DNA from: Corinectria fuckeliana
Lineage: Eukaryota > Ascomycota > Sordariomycetes > Hypocreales > Nectriaceae
Assembly: GCA_019137255.1 (NCBI GenBank)
Contig: WPDH01000004.1
Location: forward strand, 496,001-560,000
Reading direction: 5' to 3'
Length of the DNA stretch: 64,000 nt
The position numbers were made by a program, and so were the translations under genes. Under the pieces are notes generated by a model, which was given only the letters and a program-made list of their open reading frames with translations, ran no database searches and was not told the origin of the DNA. Positions 1 through 12,225 of the stretch are shown here, in pieces (within the stretch, counting starts at the first letter, position 1; the number at the start of each line of letters is the position of its first letter).

Positions 1-696
1 GAGTCGTAGCCGCCGTCTCCGGATGTTCTCTCGGATGGCCTAAGCAGGCCTTCTCTGCTGGGATCCATCTCACAGTGCTCACATGTATAATTTGCCTACC
101 TACACAAGGGAGAAATGCACTGAGAAGTAAGAAGCAGAGGTTGATAGATGAGATGATGTTGGCAGTCAAGAGCTGTCCTTGCTGGACCAGTCACAGCAGG
201 AAGCAAGCGATGGAATGAGGAGTACGACGGATGGGATCTAATCCGACGCCGTGCTACCCGTTTCATAGGTCGTACCGCCGCCTGCGTCAAGTCCACAGTG
301 GCAAGTCTCCTAACAAGATGCCACGGACGGATGCTGCGTCACATCCCCTGGACGCTGTCGACGGATACGGGCTGGTGGCGCTATCTCGTCCCGCAATCCC
401 GATAGCTCCACGGATTCGGCAATAACTGATGCAGATTACTTCGTGCAGATGTCTAAACAAATCAGAGATGCAGCAAGGAGATGCACGCACAACGCGGTGT
501 TCGTAAGCAGTAGTGTTTTGATTGAATTGTTGAGTTGGAGCATTGAACACTTACTCCGTAGACCTCATGACAGGATGGTGGGATGTTGACGGCATTTCTT
601 CGGCAAAACCCCTTCGGCGCATTTCCATCGTCAACTTTCCCTGAGCGACAAATACATCCGCCAGCTACATCGTCATCCCACTCCGAATTGCCCGCC
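1..696. other. Left-edge intergenic sequence
   Basis: No ORF here has recognisable protein content. The short open frames on both strands overlap one another and look random. The stretch from about 560 to 696 is presumably promoter and 5' UTR of the downstream ribosomal protein gene. Confidence 0.5.
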
Positions 697-1246
697 ATGT
701 CGATGTTCCGCGCGAAGAAGCTCGACCTGGGCTGCTTCGTCAATGTCCGCACCCTGCGTGACCACACAAAGCGCAAGGTCTTTGAGCAGAACGAGACCGA
801 GAGGTACGCAGACTCTTCTTCCCAGACAGCCTCCCGCGATGGCGGCGACCACATCGCTGTCTCTGTCGCTGTGCTGTGCTGTCTAGTTTCCGGCGTCAAA
901 TAACCGGCTGATTGTGTTCTTCATGATTGTGTCGTACTAACTCACCCAACTCCCAGGCAAGCCCTCCGCTACATCATCCGCAACACCACCCTCCCTCCTC
1001 GAGTCCGCGCCGAAGCCCAGCTGCAGCTGACGCAGATGCACTGCTACACCCGCCCGACCCAGATCCGAAACCGATGCATCATGGGTGGCCAAGGCCGCGG
1101 TGTGCTGAGCGACTTTAAGTTGACAAGGGTAAGCCCGTCCAGCCAGGGCCCAAAACGACGCCCAGGGTTTCTAATAGTCGCAGTTCAACTTCCGAATGGA
1201 GGCCATTGCCGGAAATCTGCCCGGCGTGAAGAGGGCTAGTTGGTAA
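697..1246 (+). CDS. mrp2: Mitochondrial small-subunit ribosomal protein uS14m (MRP2)
   Basis: Structural protein of the mitochondrial 37S ribosomal subunit, S14 family. Three exons are inferred: 697-803, 957-1128 and 1184-1246, giving 113 aa, close to the roughly 115 aa of yeast Mrp2. The start is the ATG followed by SMFRAKKLDLGCFVN. Exon 1 ends in a split Arg codon; exon 2 resumes with QALRYIIRN and carries the S14 core (CYTRPTQIRNRCI then GGQGRGVLSDFKL); exon 3 ends NLPGVKRASW and a TAA. Intron 1 has GTACGC, a GTACTAAC branch point at 934-941 and a CAG acceptor; intron 2 has GTAAGC and a CAG. The phases agree with each other. The family call rests on the conserved RNRC and GRG motifs of S14 proteins. 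Confidence 0.92.
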
Positions 1247-1871
1247 GAGAACAATGGTCGAAATGCTAGACGCGAGCGAGGGAACGAACGGTGTATGAGT
1301 ACATGTTGGACGTAGGGTGGTAGTCTGGATGGGAGAAAGACACCCCGCGTCAACGACCCAAGATGTGGCAAATAGACAATCAGACATGACTGTACAATAC
1401 GATGTGAATACCAATCCATCTCTCAAATGCACTATGCTGGTTCCATCCAGATTCTTCGTGAAGGACTGACAACTCCAGCAACCCCCGGCGATAGAAGCTC
1501 CGTATCCTAGCAAGGTGTGCCAATCCCTACACATTGGGACACAATCACATGTTCCCAATGCATTGAACAATTCATGGGCTTTTACCTATTCATTTTACTG
1601 AATTAAACGGAGGTGTTCTCAAGTTAGTCTTGCTACAACTTGTCGAACAGTGAACCCGGAGGCGGTAGCCGATAAGCCGCGATAGGAGATAAAAGATAAG
1701 TGATAAGGCACCGATAAGTGGATTTTTGCCTGGAGGCTGGGAGTCTTGCGACTTGACTCCCGACTGCCCATCAATCGCCACCCCACCAGCAACAACTCAT
1801 CCTCGTCCTTTCAACCTCGCTCAAACCCGACTTCCAAAAGATCAGTCGTCGCAAAGCGCAGGTTACCCAAA
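1247..1871. other. Intergenic: mrp2 3' end and cwc25 5' region
   Basis: This roughly 0.6 kb holds the probable mrp2 3' UTR and the cwc25 promoter and leader. The frame of cwc25 is open upstream to 1746, but nothing there resembles the family. No RNA gene or repeat is visible. Confidence 0.4.
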
Positions 1872-3173
1872 ATGGGAGGCGGCGATCTCAACTTGAAGAA
1901 GTCCTTCCACCCCGGACTGCGGCGCAACCAGGCAGCCGTGTACGATGAAGAACAAAAGGCCCTCGCCGAGCGCAAACGGACGCAACAGCGCATCAATGAG
2001 ATCAAGGAGGAGCGGGCCAAGGAGGAGCTGCAGCAGCAGCTAGAGGCGGCCGGAGGGAAGAAGCGCGTTGACCGCGTCGACTGGATGTATCAAGGCCCTA
2101 CCGACGGCCAGACCGGCACCACCGAAGAGACCGAGGCGTACTTGCTGGGCAAGCGACGGATCGACAACATCATCAAGGGGACGGAGCACAAGAAGCTGGA
2201 GAAGCAGGCCGGGGAGGAGAGCTTCATGGCCTTGCAGAACGCCAACAGCGCGCGCGACACAGCAGCCAAGGTCCGAGACGACCCGCTGCTAGCCATCAAG
2301 CGACAGGAGCAGGCGACGTACGAGGCGATGATGAACGACCCGATCCGGCGCCGCCAGCTCCTCGCGTCCATGGGCGTCGACGACGACAAGAAGAAGGACA
2401 AGTCGAAGAGGAGGGAGGAAAGGCATCGTCGGAGACACCACCGCCATCGCAGTCCAGATTCTGACGAGAGACGGCACAAGCGGAGACGATCATATTCACG
2501 GTCGCGCAGTCCCCGAAGACGCGATGGATCACAAGGCGAGGACCGCTACAGGCGACGGGATGAGTCTTCTGAGCGCCGTTCTCGACGCAGGCGAGACGGT
2601 TCAGACGATGAGGGGGAACGACGGCACAGTCGACGGAACGGTGATGGGAGAGACCACTCCGAACGTCAAGGCTCGCACCGACGCCGAGATGACGATCGCC
2701 GACGACATGATTCTGAATCTGGAGACGAGCCTTCTCGACGGAGGCGTTCTGAACCCTATAACCGTTCTACACCCCCACGCAACGGCAACGGCAACGGCTA
2801 CAACGGAGAATTCAGGCGAGATTCAGGGAAAAGCTACGGCGGCGACACCCGGGGCCGGGGCCCGAAGCCCAACGGCTCAGGCGCAGGCGCAGGCCCTCGC
2901 TCGGAGGACGACGACAAGGCCAAGGAGGAGGAGCGGCAGCGCAAGCTAGCGGCGATGCAATCCGCGGCATCGGAACTGGACGGCGACCGGGAGAAGCGGC
3001 TAGCGGCGCTGGAGGAGCGCGAACGGGCGCTGCGGGAGGCGGACGACAAGGCGCGGGAGCGCGGGGGAGACCGAGGCTTCGTGAACAAGCTGCATCGCGA
3101 GGCGGTGGGCAAGATGGACTTGGCGGGGCGGATGGGCCGCGGGCGACAGGGCTTCCAGAGGGATGAGAGTTGA
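1872..3173 (+). CDS. cwc25: Pre-mRNA-splicing factor CWC25
   Basis: Nuclear spliceosome protein; Cwc25 joins the activated spliceosome around the first transesterification step. Single exon of 433 aa. The start chosen is the ATG giving MGGGDLNLKKSFHP, because that is the conserved family N terminus; an upstream in-frame ATG at 1746 would add 42 unconserved residues. The N-terminal Cir_N-type segment (about residues 10-50, with FHPGLRRNQAAVYDEE) is followed by the family block containing RVDWMYQGP (about 83-91) and YLLGKRRID. A central RS/RD/RH-rich low-complexity domain spans about residues 175-330. The C terminus is charged helix ending in a glycine/arginine stretch. No introns are needed. 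Confidence 0.93.
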   Translation: MGGGDLNLKKSFHPGLRRNQAAVYDEEQKALAERKRTQQRINEIKEERAKEELQQQLEAAGGKKRVDRVDWMYQGPTDGQTGTTEETEAYLLGKRRIDNIIKGTEHKKLEKQAGEESFMALQNANSARDTAAKVRDDPLLAIKRQEQATYEAMMNDPIRRRQLLASMGVDDDKKKDKSKRREERHRRRHHRHRSPDSDERRHKRRRSYSRSRSPRRRDGSQGEDRYRRRDESSERRSRRRRDGSDDEGERRHSRRNGDGRDHSERQGSHRRRDDDRRRHDSESGDEPSRRRRSEPYNRSTPPRNGNGNGYNGEFRRDSGKSYGGDTRGRGPKPNGSGAGAGPRSEDDDKAKEEERQRKLAAMQSAASELDGDREKRLAALEERERALREADDKARERGGDRGFVNKLHREAVGKMDLAGRMGRGRQGFQRDES

Positions 3174-4896
3174 TGGTGATATGGATGGCAGGTGGTCTAC
3201 GTGGTTTCCCCGGATGATTGTGGACGGTTTTGCTTTCACAGCTGCTGCAGCATAGTATGGACGGGCCGGAATGGGATAGTCAAAAGGTTGGATCAATATG
3301 TAATACAACGACCGAGTTAAATAGTCATGTTCTCAAAGAGGGAACAGCTGAATATCCAGGGCTCTCAACATATCAGGTTATGGAGGTGAGCTCAGTACGT
3401 ACGTGACATCTTCCGAGGCCGTCTCGCAATCTGCCCGACGAATTCTCCGAGACTAGTAGATAAACCAGGACAGCTGAATCATGATGGCTGCAGCACCTTG
3501 ACTCGGGGTCACTTACACATACTTACTGTACTGTAGTACATTGGACGCAAGACTGCAAAGTCCCAACGAAGAAGAGAGGCTAGCTCTAACAAGAGGTGGG
3601 CCAGTGGAGCACTAACTTTCATTGTTCGCCGCCCGGTTCATTGGTTTTCCGCCTCGTTGGACTTGATGGATGCAATGGAAGCCTGCAGGTCTGTCGCACA
3701 TGTGCATTCTGCAGCGGGACGGAAGGCCTCGGTTCCGGGTGCATGTCCTAGGCCCTGTTTATCATTGACAGACACAGGCCTCGGATGGGTTTGAGGTAAA
3801 GTATTCGTCCATCACGACTTGACGGAGATGGGGTTCACCTGCTTGCTTGCCAGTGGACTGACTGACTGACTGAATGAGCGAGTGGATTGCATCTGTGAAT
3901 GGACTCACTGCCCGGGTGGAGGGTTTCCCACTACGGGCCACCTACTAAAGCTGCCCTGGCTTGATTAGTAGGCCTAGGTCCATCGTTCCATGGATCGAGG
4001 GAGCAGTCCAATCGGTGGCTCTATCCGTCATTCCTCAGTTCTGGTTCACCACTGCATCCATCCAGGCTCCCTAGCTTAGGCATGGGACTTCTATCACCTC
4101 GGAACTATACTGTCAACACCTGGGCATGTTCGTGCCCAGGTCCATCGTTCACCTATCGTTCAGCGCCTGCACCACTGAAAGGAGGGTCCACCAGCTCCCG
4201 TCCTCTCGCTTGTTCAACCGCCCTTTCTCGTCTGTTGTCTCTCACACTTTCTCTTGTCCGTCTCCCTCTCTGACCTCATCTCGTTCCCTTTCCCCCTGCA
4301 CCCAGCCAGCGGCTCATTTCCCCCTCCCCCTCGTCGTGCTAGCAAATTGCCTACGACCTACCTTAATACTACGTACCAATCTATCTATAATCTACTTTTT
4401 TACCCTTGCTCGTGACATCTTCCATCTGGATCCATTTGCGCCGCCTTTGAATCCGTGATCCCTTCTTTTTTTTTTTTTTCCTTAGACCACGACGCATTCC
4501 ATTGTTCCGCCACCGAATCCCGACTGGCCACCCACTCTACGTTCTTCCCGCGCGCCTCAACCGCGCCTCTCGCCTACGTCTCCTCGCCTGCGACTCGCGC
4601 CACCCGCATCCAAACGCTCCCGGCTCCTCCAGCGTCTTCCTCGTCCACGTCACGTTCCATCAAAGTCGCATGCGGTCGCGATTGTGTCCCCGAATCCGAG
4701 TCCTTGAATCCCAGTCCCGTATCCGTCCACCAGTCCCCTCCGAGCGCGCCACCACCTGTGCCAACAAGGTCCCGGGCTTCCAGATACATCACTGCCGAAT
4801 TCCCATCCGCGATTTCTTCTCCTTCATCTCCTCGACCTCCCGTCTCATCCTCGGCCTCGACCCCAACCACGACGTCGTCCCCCATACCGAGACACG
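3174..4896. promoter_or_regulatory. Intergenic region and long pyrimidine-rich rho3 leader
   Basis: The first kilobase is unremarkable. From about 4090 to 4896 the plus strand is strongly pyrimidine-rich, including a T run near 4466-4480 and many TCC/CTC motifs, as in long 5' leaders of highly expressed fungal genes. Open frames at 4126-5066 on the plus strand reflect this composition (Ser/Pro-rich with no motif) and are not called as genes. Confidence 0.5.
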
Positions 4897-5831
4897 ATGC
4901 CTGCTCTTTGCGGAGGTTCCAAGACCGTCCAGCGCAAGCTGGTCCTGCTGTGCGTGCGCCTTTTTACCTCGCCGTCGCGACCCATCCCGAACCAAGGCCG
5001 AACGCTGACTTTGAATGTGTTGTCGTAACAGAGGCGATGGTGCTTGCGGAAAGACCTCGTTGCTAAACGTCTTTACGAGAGGGTATGTCCGCGACTCCCG
5101 TCCCGTCCTGTCCTTGCATATCTGCTCTTGACGACAGACCGACTAATACATTGCGCCAGCTACTTCCCGACCGTCTACGAACCCACCGTCTTTGAAAACT
5201 ACGTCCACGGTACATTCCCCCCCGAACGCCCACCAGCCCCTGCAACGAGGCTACGATGCTAATTGGCTCGCTCGCAGACATCTTCGTCGACAATGTCCAC
5301 ATCGAGCTGTCTCTCTGGGACACGGCCGGCCAGGAAGAGTTCGACCGATTAAGATCCCTCTCCTACGGTAAATCTACCCCTGCCTGCTCTGCTTCGTCCC
5401 TCAATCCCCCCGCGCGCGTCCCACACACTAACCAGGGTCTTCGGTCTCTCCCAGATGACACCGACCTCATCATGCTTTGCTACTCGGTCGACAGCAAGGA
5501 CTCGCTTGAAAACGTCGAGTCCAAGTGGGTGGGCGAAATCACCGACAACTGCCCCGGCGTCAAGCTCGTCCTCGTCGCCCTCAAGTGCGATCTCCGTGAA
5601 GGCGGCGACGACAACAACGACGATGATGCCGACGCCGGCGAGCAGCGGGAGAAGCGGCCCACCATCACCTACGACCAAGGCCTCGAGGTTGCCCGACGTA
5701 TAGGCGCGCTGCGGTACCTCGAGTGCTCCGCCATGAAGAACCGCGGCGTCAACGAGGCCTTCACCGAGGCCGCACGAGTCGCCCTGAGCGTCAGGAAGGA
5801 CCGCGAGGACAGCAAGTGCGTTGTTATGTAA
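4897..5831 (+). CDS. rho3: Rho-family small GTPase Rho3
   Basis: Membrane-anchored molecular switch for polarised growth and exocytosis. Five exons: 4897-4949, 5032-5082, 5160-5209, 5278-5367, 5455-5831; 206 aa. It starts MPALCGGSKTVQRKLVLLGD, as fungal Rho3 proteins do. The P-loop GDGACGKT is residues 19-26, the effector loop YEPTVFENY 41-49, and switch II WDTAGQEE 65-72. The guanine-specificity motif is LKCDL and the SAK-type motif is ECSAMKN. The C terminus CVVM is a CAAX prenylation box; a terminal Met favours farnesylation. An acidic insert (DDNNDDDADAG) lies after LKCDLRE, a place where Rho3 orthologues vary. All four introns (68-87 nt) have GT donors and AG acceptors in consistent phase; intron 2 carries GACTAAT as a likely branch site. 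Confidence 0.95.
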
Positions 5832-8800
5832 GAGTTACAACAGTGCCTCCGCTCAGCCTCGAGCCCCGTCACCCCTCCGAAACTACAGAGACGAGCCGCC
5901 AAACTCGGGCCCGCCGATTATCCTCCTCGAACCCGAGCCACGAGCAATCCAAGCAATCTATCTACGCCATGTCCCAGGGACATCTGCCATGCCGACTCAT
6001 TTCCCGACCACCTACTCTACTACCTCTACCCAGATCTTTAGCCGATTATTTCGAATCCCCAAACCCCCGATCCCCTCGGGCTTCAATTGTACATAGCAAG
6101 TGCGGCGTATATGCACATAGGGACACGGTGTTGCATGTGGGATTTTATGTTTTGTTATTTTGTCACTATTGATTGGTCTTTGGACGGCCATTGTCGCATC
6201 CCGGAGGTTCGCACCAGAGCTAGAGTCGGAGGGCAAGAAGAAAAGCGCATCCTCATCTACCTCCCTCGACAGGTTTGTTTTCGTGTCGCTGTTCTTGGAC
6301 TTTTCCCTCTCCCCCAGCCTGTATCCCCCCTAGTCAGCGAAAGTCAATGCGAACCGGAATTACTCTCTCCTCACGGAGCGTCTCTGAGCGGGCCGGTATG
6401 AGGACAAGGCCTTGGTGGTAAGCAAAGTGGTCAGGTGGCCAACAGACGTGCATTTTCTGTTCTCGAGGCTGGTCGTGATGCTCATGCGGATAGGTCCGCG
6501 CCGTGCTGCGTTTATCCTTTTCTTGAACCAAGTAGACTAGGCATTGTTGCTGCGCATGTTTGGATAATTGGATGCCGAAGTGTTGACTCCTTCACATGAA
6601 GGCGTCATTCACAGCCGAGGCTTACATAGTCCAGTTTATTCCTTGGCCATGGGAGTTGTTACCCATCTCGATGAAGACACTGGCACGCCGCACACCGTCA
6701 TACTGTGGCCTTCTATGTACCCAAATTAGAATGCCACATTGACGTCACGATACACCTTCTGGAAACGATCACCGAGGGGGCTGTGATGCCCCCAAAATAG
6801 CGCGTCGCTCCTCTTTTCGTATTGGACCCGTCGTGCCCGTCAAGTTGCCCGACGCGTCATTGCCACGCCTTGATTGGAGTGTCCCCTGGTCACAACCCCC
6901 AACCAGGAAGCATTCATGGCGGGGGGGGGGCTACCCTACACTCCTCGACCTCAACTGCTGCTGTCCCCGGGGCAGAGGACGCGCCAACCCGGCGACAGAC
7001 TTTCGTTCATGCTGGCCGTCGAGATGTAGATGGAGACGTGGATAAGAAGGGTAGTCAGATGTCGTTTCAGCTCCCAACACTAGCAACATCATTAGCCCAA
7101 GTGAACTCACAAGCTAAGCTGTCTGAGACTGCCACGGCGTAAATCCCTTTAGAATCCGAACAATGAGGTAAAGGGAGTCGCGGTGGTCACCCGATAGCAC
7201 CTAGCCTCCTCCGTCCACAAGGATCGCGACCCTTGTCAAGCCATGCTGCAGCTTCACAGCCTTATTGTGAGACCCGCACCTCGATCAGAACAGGTTGGCG
7301 TGTGCCTACCCTTGCCATCGTAGTTGTCCACGATGCAATGGTGTTGGTGATGACGGTCAGCTTGTCATATTCTATTCATCCCAGCAAATCCTTCGGGGAG
7401 CAAAGTGCGTGGACTCGCAGCCTAGTCATTTCAAGGGGCTTGAAGATAATTGGCACATCTACCGTAAGCAATCGAGACCAAGGGCCAAGGTGGTGACCGC
7501 CGCCTCGAGCGGGAACATGGCGACGAGAAACGAGTCCAGAGAAAGAATAATGGCTTGACTAGCGACACGATCATTTCTCGTCCCCAGAGAACCATCGCCT
7601 TCCTAGGGTGACATGGCTGAAGGCTCAACTGCCACAGTGGAGAGAGGCCATCTCTACAAGGTGGGCGTGCACCTGGGTCTGAGAACCCGTGGGCTGCGAA
7701 GGCAAGGCCGTTAAGCTTATATGCAAGCCTGACCCAGGGTTGAGAAGATGGGGCTGGCATCGGTGCGGTTCTCTGCTCCGGTCATGGGTTGAACCTGTCC
7801 GCTGTAACGGTTCACCGGCCTGCTCGCGAAGACTTGAACAGAGGAGACTTGTGCGATGCTGCCAACCAAGACCCTTGGCTGCTAGTTCCCCGTGGGGTAA
7901 GGTGTCCATCTATAGGTGTGGCATCTGTTGTTGGCTCTTGGCGTTGGCGTTGGCGGTGCTCGCTCTGGCGGAACGGCATTCGGCACAGCAATAATGGATA
8001 CCGGCCTGTGAATTAGTGAAGGCTGAGCGCCTTGCCGCCCCGACGGGTAAGGTCTAGAATTGTGGACTCCATCCAACCGGAGCATATTCGCCTAAGCGCT
8101 CGCCATCAAGAAGAACCATCACTTCCCTACCCTCGTCTAATTTTCCAAATTACGCCCATCCCATCTCAACCAAGTGAGAGCGAGCCGTGGTCATTAGACA
8201 TGGCCCGGCCTGTGAGCATCAACGCTTCTTTACGTACATCTTCATCTTGGACTCTCATCACCCATTCGTCTGCTCGCCAAATCTAAGCTCGAATTGCTTG
8301 AAAGACGCAGGTGCTCGTGTAGATCCTTGTCGCCCACGACGTACCTTGTCAGCGCCCGGCAAAGCCCCCTCCTTCTCCCGGTTGCCTTGAACACGGGCCG
8401 CTGCGCTGCGCTACCTACGCCACGCACAAAGTCAGGCCGTACATGCTAATGTAGCTTACATAGCAGACTATGTGTTGTACGAAACAAGGGGTAAGCTAGG
8501 GTGTAGGTCACGCCTTGAAGAGCGGATACGCCGCTCACGTCGCGCAATTGGTTAAGCCAGGTAGGGGGAGGTGGTCAATACAGAAAGATTGGCACTTTTA
8601 GCGCCGTCTAGGCTTACAAGAACGCGAGAGAGGTCGAGACTCGAGGCAGCCTGGGCGAACTAGGCCCTACGGGTAAATTGGCGATGGAGCCGCAGATGTG
8701 CCACACGGAGATGGGAGAGTAGGAGATGCAGGAGGAGTGGGGAGCAGGATCCAGGATCCAATGCTGAGAGAGACCGGGGCTGTGCGCTGTCAGCTGTGAG

Positions 8801-9470
8801 GATGTGCAGCTCAGCCTCACCAGGCAGAGCGCATCGGTACGAATATTTACACAGTACATACGAATACCAACCAAGGTATCTACCGTGCTGAGCAGGTAGC
8901 TGAATGGGACTTTAGTCCTGACTCAGCCTCCCAGTCCAAAGCCGTCGATGACGATACATACCGCATGTATCCGTACCTAGCACGGGGACCTGTAATTCCT
9001 TCTTGGTCTGGCCGCTGGGACGCTAATTACAGTACCCTGAGGGGCTAGGCTACACTGTTACTATCCTGGGATTGTCATCCTAAACCGACGATCACACTGG
9101 GGCTTCTCATCTCAGTGCTTCGGTTTGAGGAGGATTAAAAGCCCCCCCCTCCTTCGGCTCATGTTTCAAGCGCCTTAATACAGTTGAGCCCATCCCTGCC
9201 AGCCGTCATTTCCACAGCCTCCACAGCCCCTCGACTGCTACCGCTTAGGGATACGAAAATTATCTTTGCTGCATTACAAGGGGCGGACCGAAGTACCTAC
9301 CGCAGCTGTGAAACTACCGACCAAAACGACAAAATCGTGGCGCCCTTCCTTGGTGTGTCAGACAGGTCGCCCAAAACATCTCACTGCTCGTCTCCTTTCT
9401 TCTTCTTTTCTCATGGCCTGCTGAGGCTTCTTCTTGTCTGTTCGACACCTTCATTTCATTCTGTTCCATA
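5832..9470. other. 3.6 kb without a recognisable gene
   Basis: The first 300-400 bases are probably rho3 3' UTR. The remainder has only short overlapping open frames, none with a domain motif, and no tRNA-like fold is evident. A G homopolymer lies at about 6921-6930. The last 200 bases, CT-rich around 9390-9470, are likely the leader of the next gene. Confidence 0.5.
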
Positions 9471-11222
9471 ATGTCGTGGAAAGGCTTTGTGCTGCGTCGG
9501 CTTTCCGTCTCCAGCACCGATAGCGATGGTCTCGACATGCAAAAGGAGAAGCTGACCAGTAGTTGGCGGAGGCTTGCCCGCCCGGTGATACGGTTGTTGA
9601 TACGCGCCCTCACCTTTCTGCTGGTCGCCGTTACTCTTACTTACCTGTACTTATTACACACTCATGTTGATGTGAGTCGCGACAAGCTCTGGGTCCGCGG
9701 GACATCTTGCTGACGCCTTGCGCAGGGCCCCAAAGACCGACTGTTGAAGGCAGCCAGCGGGCCGGTCGCCGAGTCGACCTTTTTAGATGGCCACCAAGAC
9801 GTGGCGAATGGACAGCGACGGTTCGTAGTTGTCGTTCCCGCCGACAGTCCCAGCCCGGACCTGTGCAAGCTCATCGCCAGCGCCATTGCCCTGGGCTACC
9901 CGAGCCCAGTCGTCGTCAACTGGGGGCGGGACGCGCTCAAGGCCGAGGGCGGGTTCTGGGGCCCGTATCTGGGCAAGGTATCCGGCACCTTGGAGTACCT
10001 GGATCGAGTGACGCTCCCGGACGCCAACAAGGGAGACCGGCTGGACGAGGACGACCTCGTTCTGATCGTCGACGCCTACGACGTGTGGTTCCAGCTGCCC
10101 CCGAACGTGCTGCTGCAACGGTACCATGACACCAACAGGCGCGCAAACACACGGCTCGCGCAGCAGTGGGGGGCCTCGGAGGGCATCCCCATGAAGCAGA
10201 CCGTTGTCGTGTCGTCCCAGAAGCGATGCTTCCCCACGCCCAAGGAAGGCTCGAACCTCCACTGCGACGCGCTGCCCTCGAGCGACCTCCCGCCAGACGT
10301 GTACGGCGTCAAGACGGACACCAAGCCGAGGGGCAAGGGCTACCACTACGTGCGGCCGCGCTTCGTCAACAGCGGCAGCTTCATGGGTCCGGCCGGCGAC
10401 ATGAGGCGGTACTTCCGCCGGGTCAAGGAGCGGATGGAAAAGGGACTCTCGGAGGACCTGGCGTTCCCCGGGGACCAAGGCATCTTTGCCGAGATCTTCG
10501 GCGAGCAGGAGGTCTGGCGCCGGTGGCGGCGGGAGACGCACAAGGCGGCCATTGCGGACGTGTCCGGCGGCGAGGGCGCGGCTTTCATGCAGCGGGACTA
10601 CGAGTTCCACGTCGGTCTCGACTACTCGCAAAACCTCTTCCTCCCGACCGTCTACGAGGAGGACGACGGCCAGTTCGTCTCGCTCGGCAACAAGACGGTC
10701 ATCGAACGCCGCTCCTCCGACCTGGGCATCTCGCCCGTCCGCCTCCAGGGCGTCCCGGAGGACCTGGCCAGCGCGTACAACCCGCTCGCCGACCTGCCGC
10801 CAAGCCAGTCCGGCGCCGGGGCCGACTGGGGCGAGATGCCGCTCTACGCCGACTTCTTCACGGCGGCGATCCCCGCGGTGCTGCACCACAACGCCTGGAA
10901 GAACGGCCTCAAGCAGCGGCGCGTCGGGTGGTGGGACCAGACGTGGTTCTTCCCGCACCTGCGGCCGCTGCTCGAGCTGCACATGCGGCCCGGCAAGCTG
11001 CGCCCGCTGGCCCGGCTGCCCGCGCGCGGCGGCCACCTCGAGTACTACGCGCCCCGGTCCGACGCCCACAAGCGGAAGCCGAGGGCCTTCAGCAGGGACA
11101 CGTACCGGGAGGGCTTCGCCGAGGTGGAGCTGGGGGCGCTGTGTCGCTACGAGGACGAGTCGGCGGAATCGACGGAGCACTGGTATGACGAGGTTTTCAG
11201 GGATAGCAAAGGCCCGATATAG
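9471..11222 (+). CDS. Type II membrane protein, glycosyltransferase-like (PLOD/GT25-type fold)
   Basis: Two exons, 9471-9671 and 9726-11222, give 565 aa. Residues about 41-63 are a single hydrophobic segment (LIRALTFLLVAVTLTYLYLL) after a basic cytosolic tail, so a Golgi/ER type II topology is likely. The luminal part begins with a beta-alpha segment (RRFVVVVPADSP) and has the acidic motif LIVDAYDVWFQLPP, reminiscent of the metal-binding Asp motif of GT-A enzymes. It is followed by FVNSGSFMGPAGDMRRYF and GDQGIFAEIFGEQE; the order DxYDVxF, NSGxxxG, DDQ/GDQ resembles procollagen galactosyl/glucosyltransferases. Donor and acceptor are unknown. The intron (GTGAGT to GCGCAG) keeps phase 0 and rejoins the frame 18 bases before the internal ATG at 9744. 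A 496-aa antisense frame over it is a codon-bias shadow. Confidence 0.8.
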
Positions 11223-12225
11223 ATGTTGATACCCTACTACAGTTAATGGTTTTTTATTTTTTATTTTTATCAAAGACGTTCTATCTCCAATGTGGTTCGT
11301 GCGTGATTCCTTGTCGGTTGTGAATTCTAGACGTCCAGAGTGGTGGTTACCGCTGCGTAACGACTTTCCCAGGGTAATTAGAGTACAAAGAGGGAGTTTG
11401 CGTGTGACGTCGGTCCTTCTTGAGTAGTCCGATCGGAAGCTGCCTATACCATTCTAGCTATAGGAGTTACGCATCGAGGGATGCTGTTACGTGTAGAGGT
11501 CAGGTTCCTTGTATCTCGTAAGGATCTGTTGGAATGTAACTCCTTGGGGGTGTGCTGCTCACCGAGCGGCATAGTCTTTAGATGGGACGTTGATGGCTGC
11601 AATGCCCTAAAAGCCAACATGGTGGTTGACCTATTTCATTGAACTTGATGGTTGTATTCGTGAAAATGTTTGGTTGCTGCTGTGCGACATGCCCCTGGAC
11701 TCTGTAGTACCCTTGCAGCCGTGACTTGAGGGTGGTCGAAGGGCTGCTCGTGATGGCACACCATCTCAGGCACAAGTACGACAGCGCTTCAGCGTGTGTT
11801 ACATTCCGGAATCAAGACGAAACAGCGTCATCAACTCTTCCATCATTCACCATCGATGTGACGATAGCGTCGCCCATCATTGCCTTCATGTGAAGACGCA
11901 CGAGCTCACGGCGCGTCACTGCAGGACCGTGATTGGCGTGGTCCCCGGCTTCCCCAGGCCATTGTTGGTTAGGCCCTCGAGACATTCCTGGGGATTGGTT
12001 TATTCAACTCGGATATTGACGTCACATTGCCAAATGCCAGGAAACATGCCGACAAGCAGGTTTGATGCGGTGGACGTGTCTGACAGTTGTCGTGTCTCCG
12101 GGCAAACGTAAAAGGGGAGGGATTGCCCAGGTGTGAGGCGTGTGTATCGACATCCTGTGCTTTATTCCATCAAGCAAGCCACTGTCCGAAGAAGCCTTTT
12201 CGCCCACACGCAAACCACATTCAAA
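11223..12225. other. Intergenic region
   Basis: An AT-rich T tract at 11248-11270 is probably the polyadenylation zone of the upstream gene. No coding content is supported in the rest. The last 100 bases precede the next start codon and include a pyrimidine-rich stretch. Confidence 0.4.

Noticed and set aside
4126..5066. Overlapping Ser/Pro-rich plus-strand ORFs before rho3
   Set aside because: They arise from the pyrimidine-rich leader, cross rho3 exon 1 in the wrong frame and have no motif.
9783..11273. 496-aa minus-strand ORF opposite the glycosyltransferase-like gene
   Set aside because: It is a GC3-bias shadow without conserved motifs; the plus strand has a membrane helix, motifs and a consistent intron.
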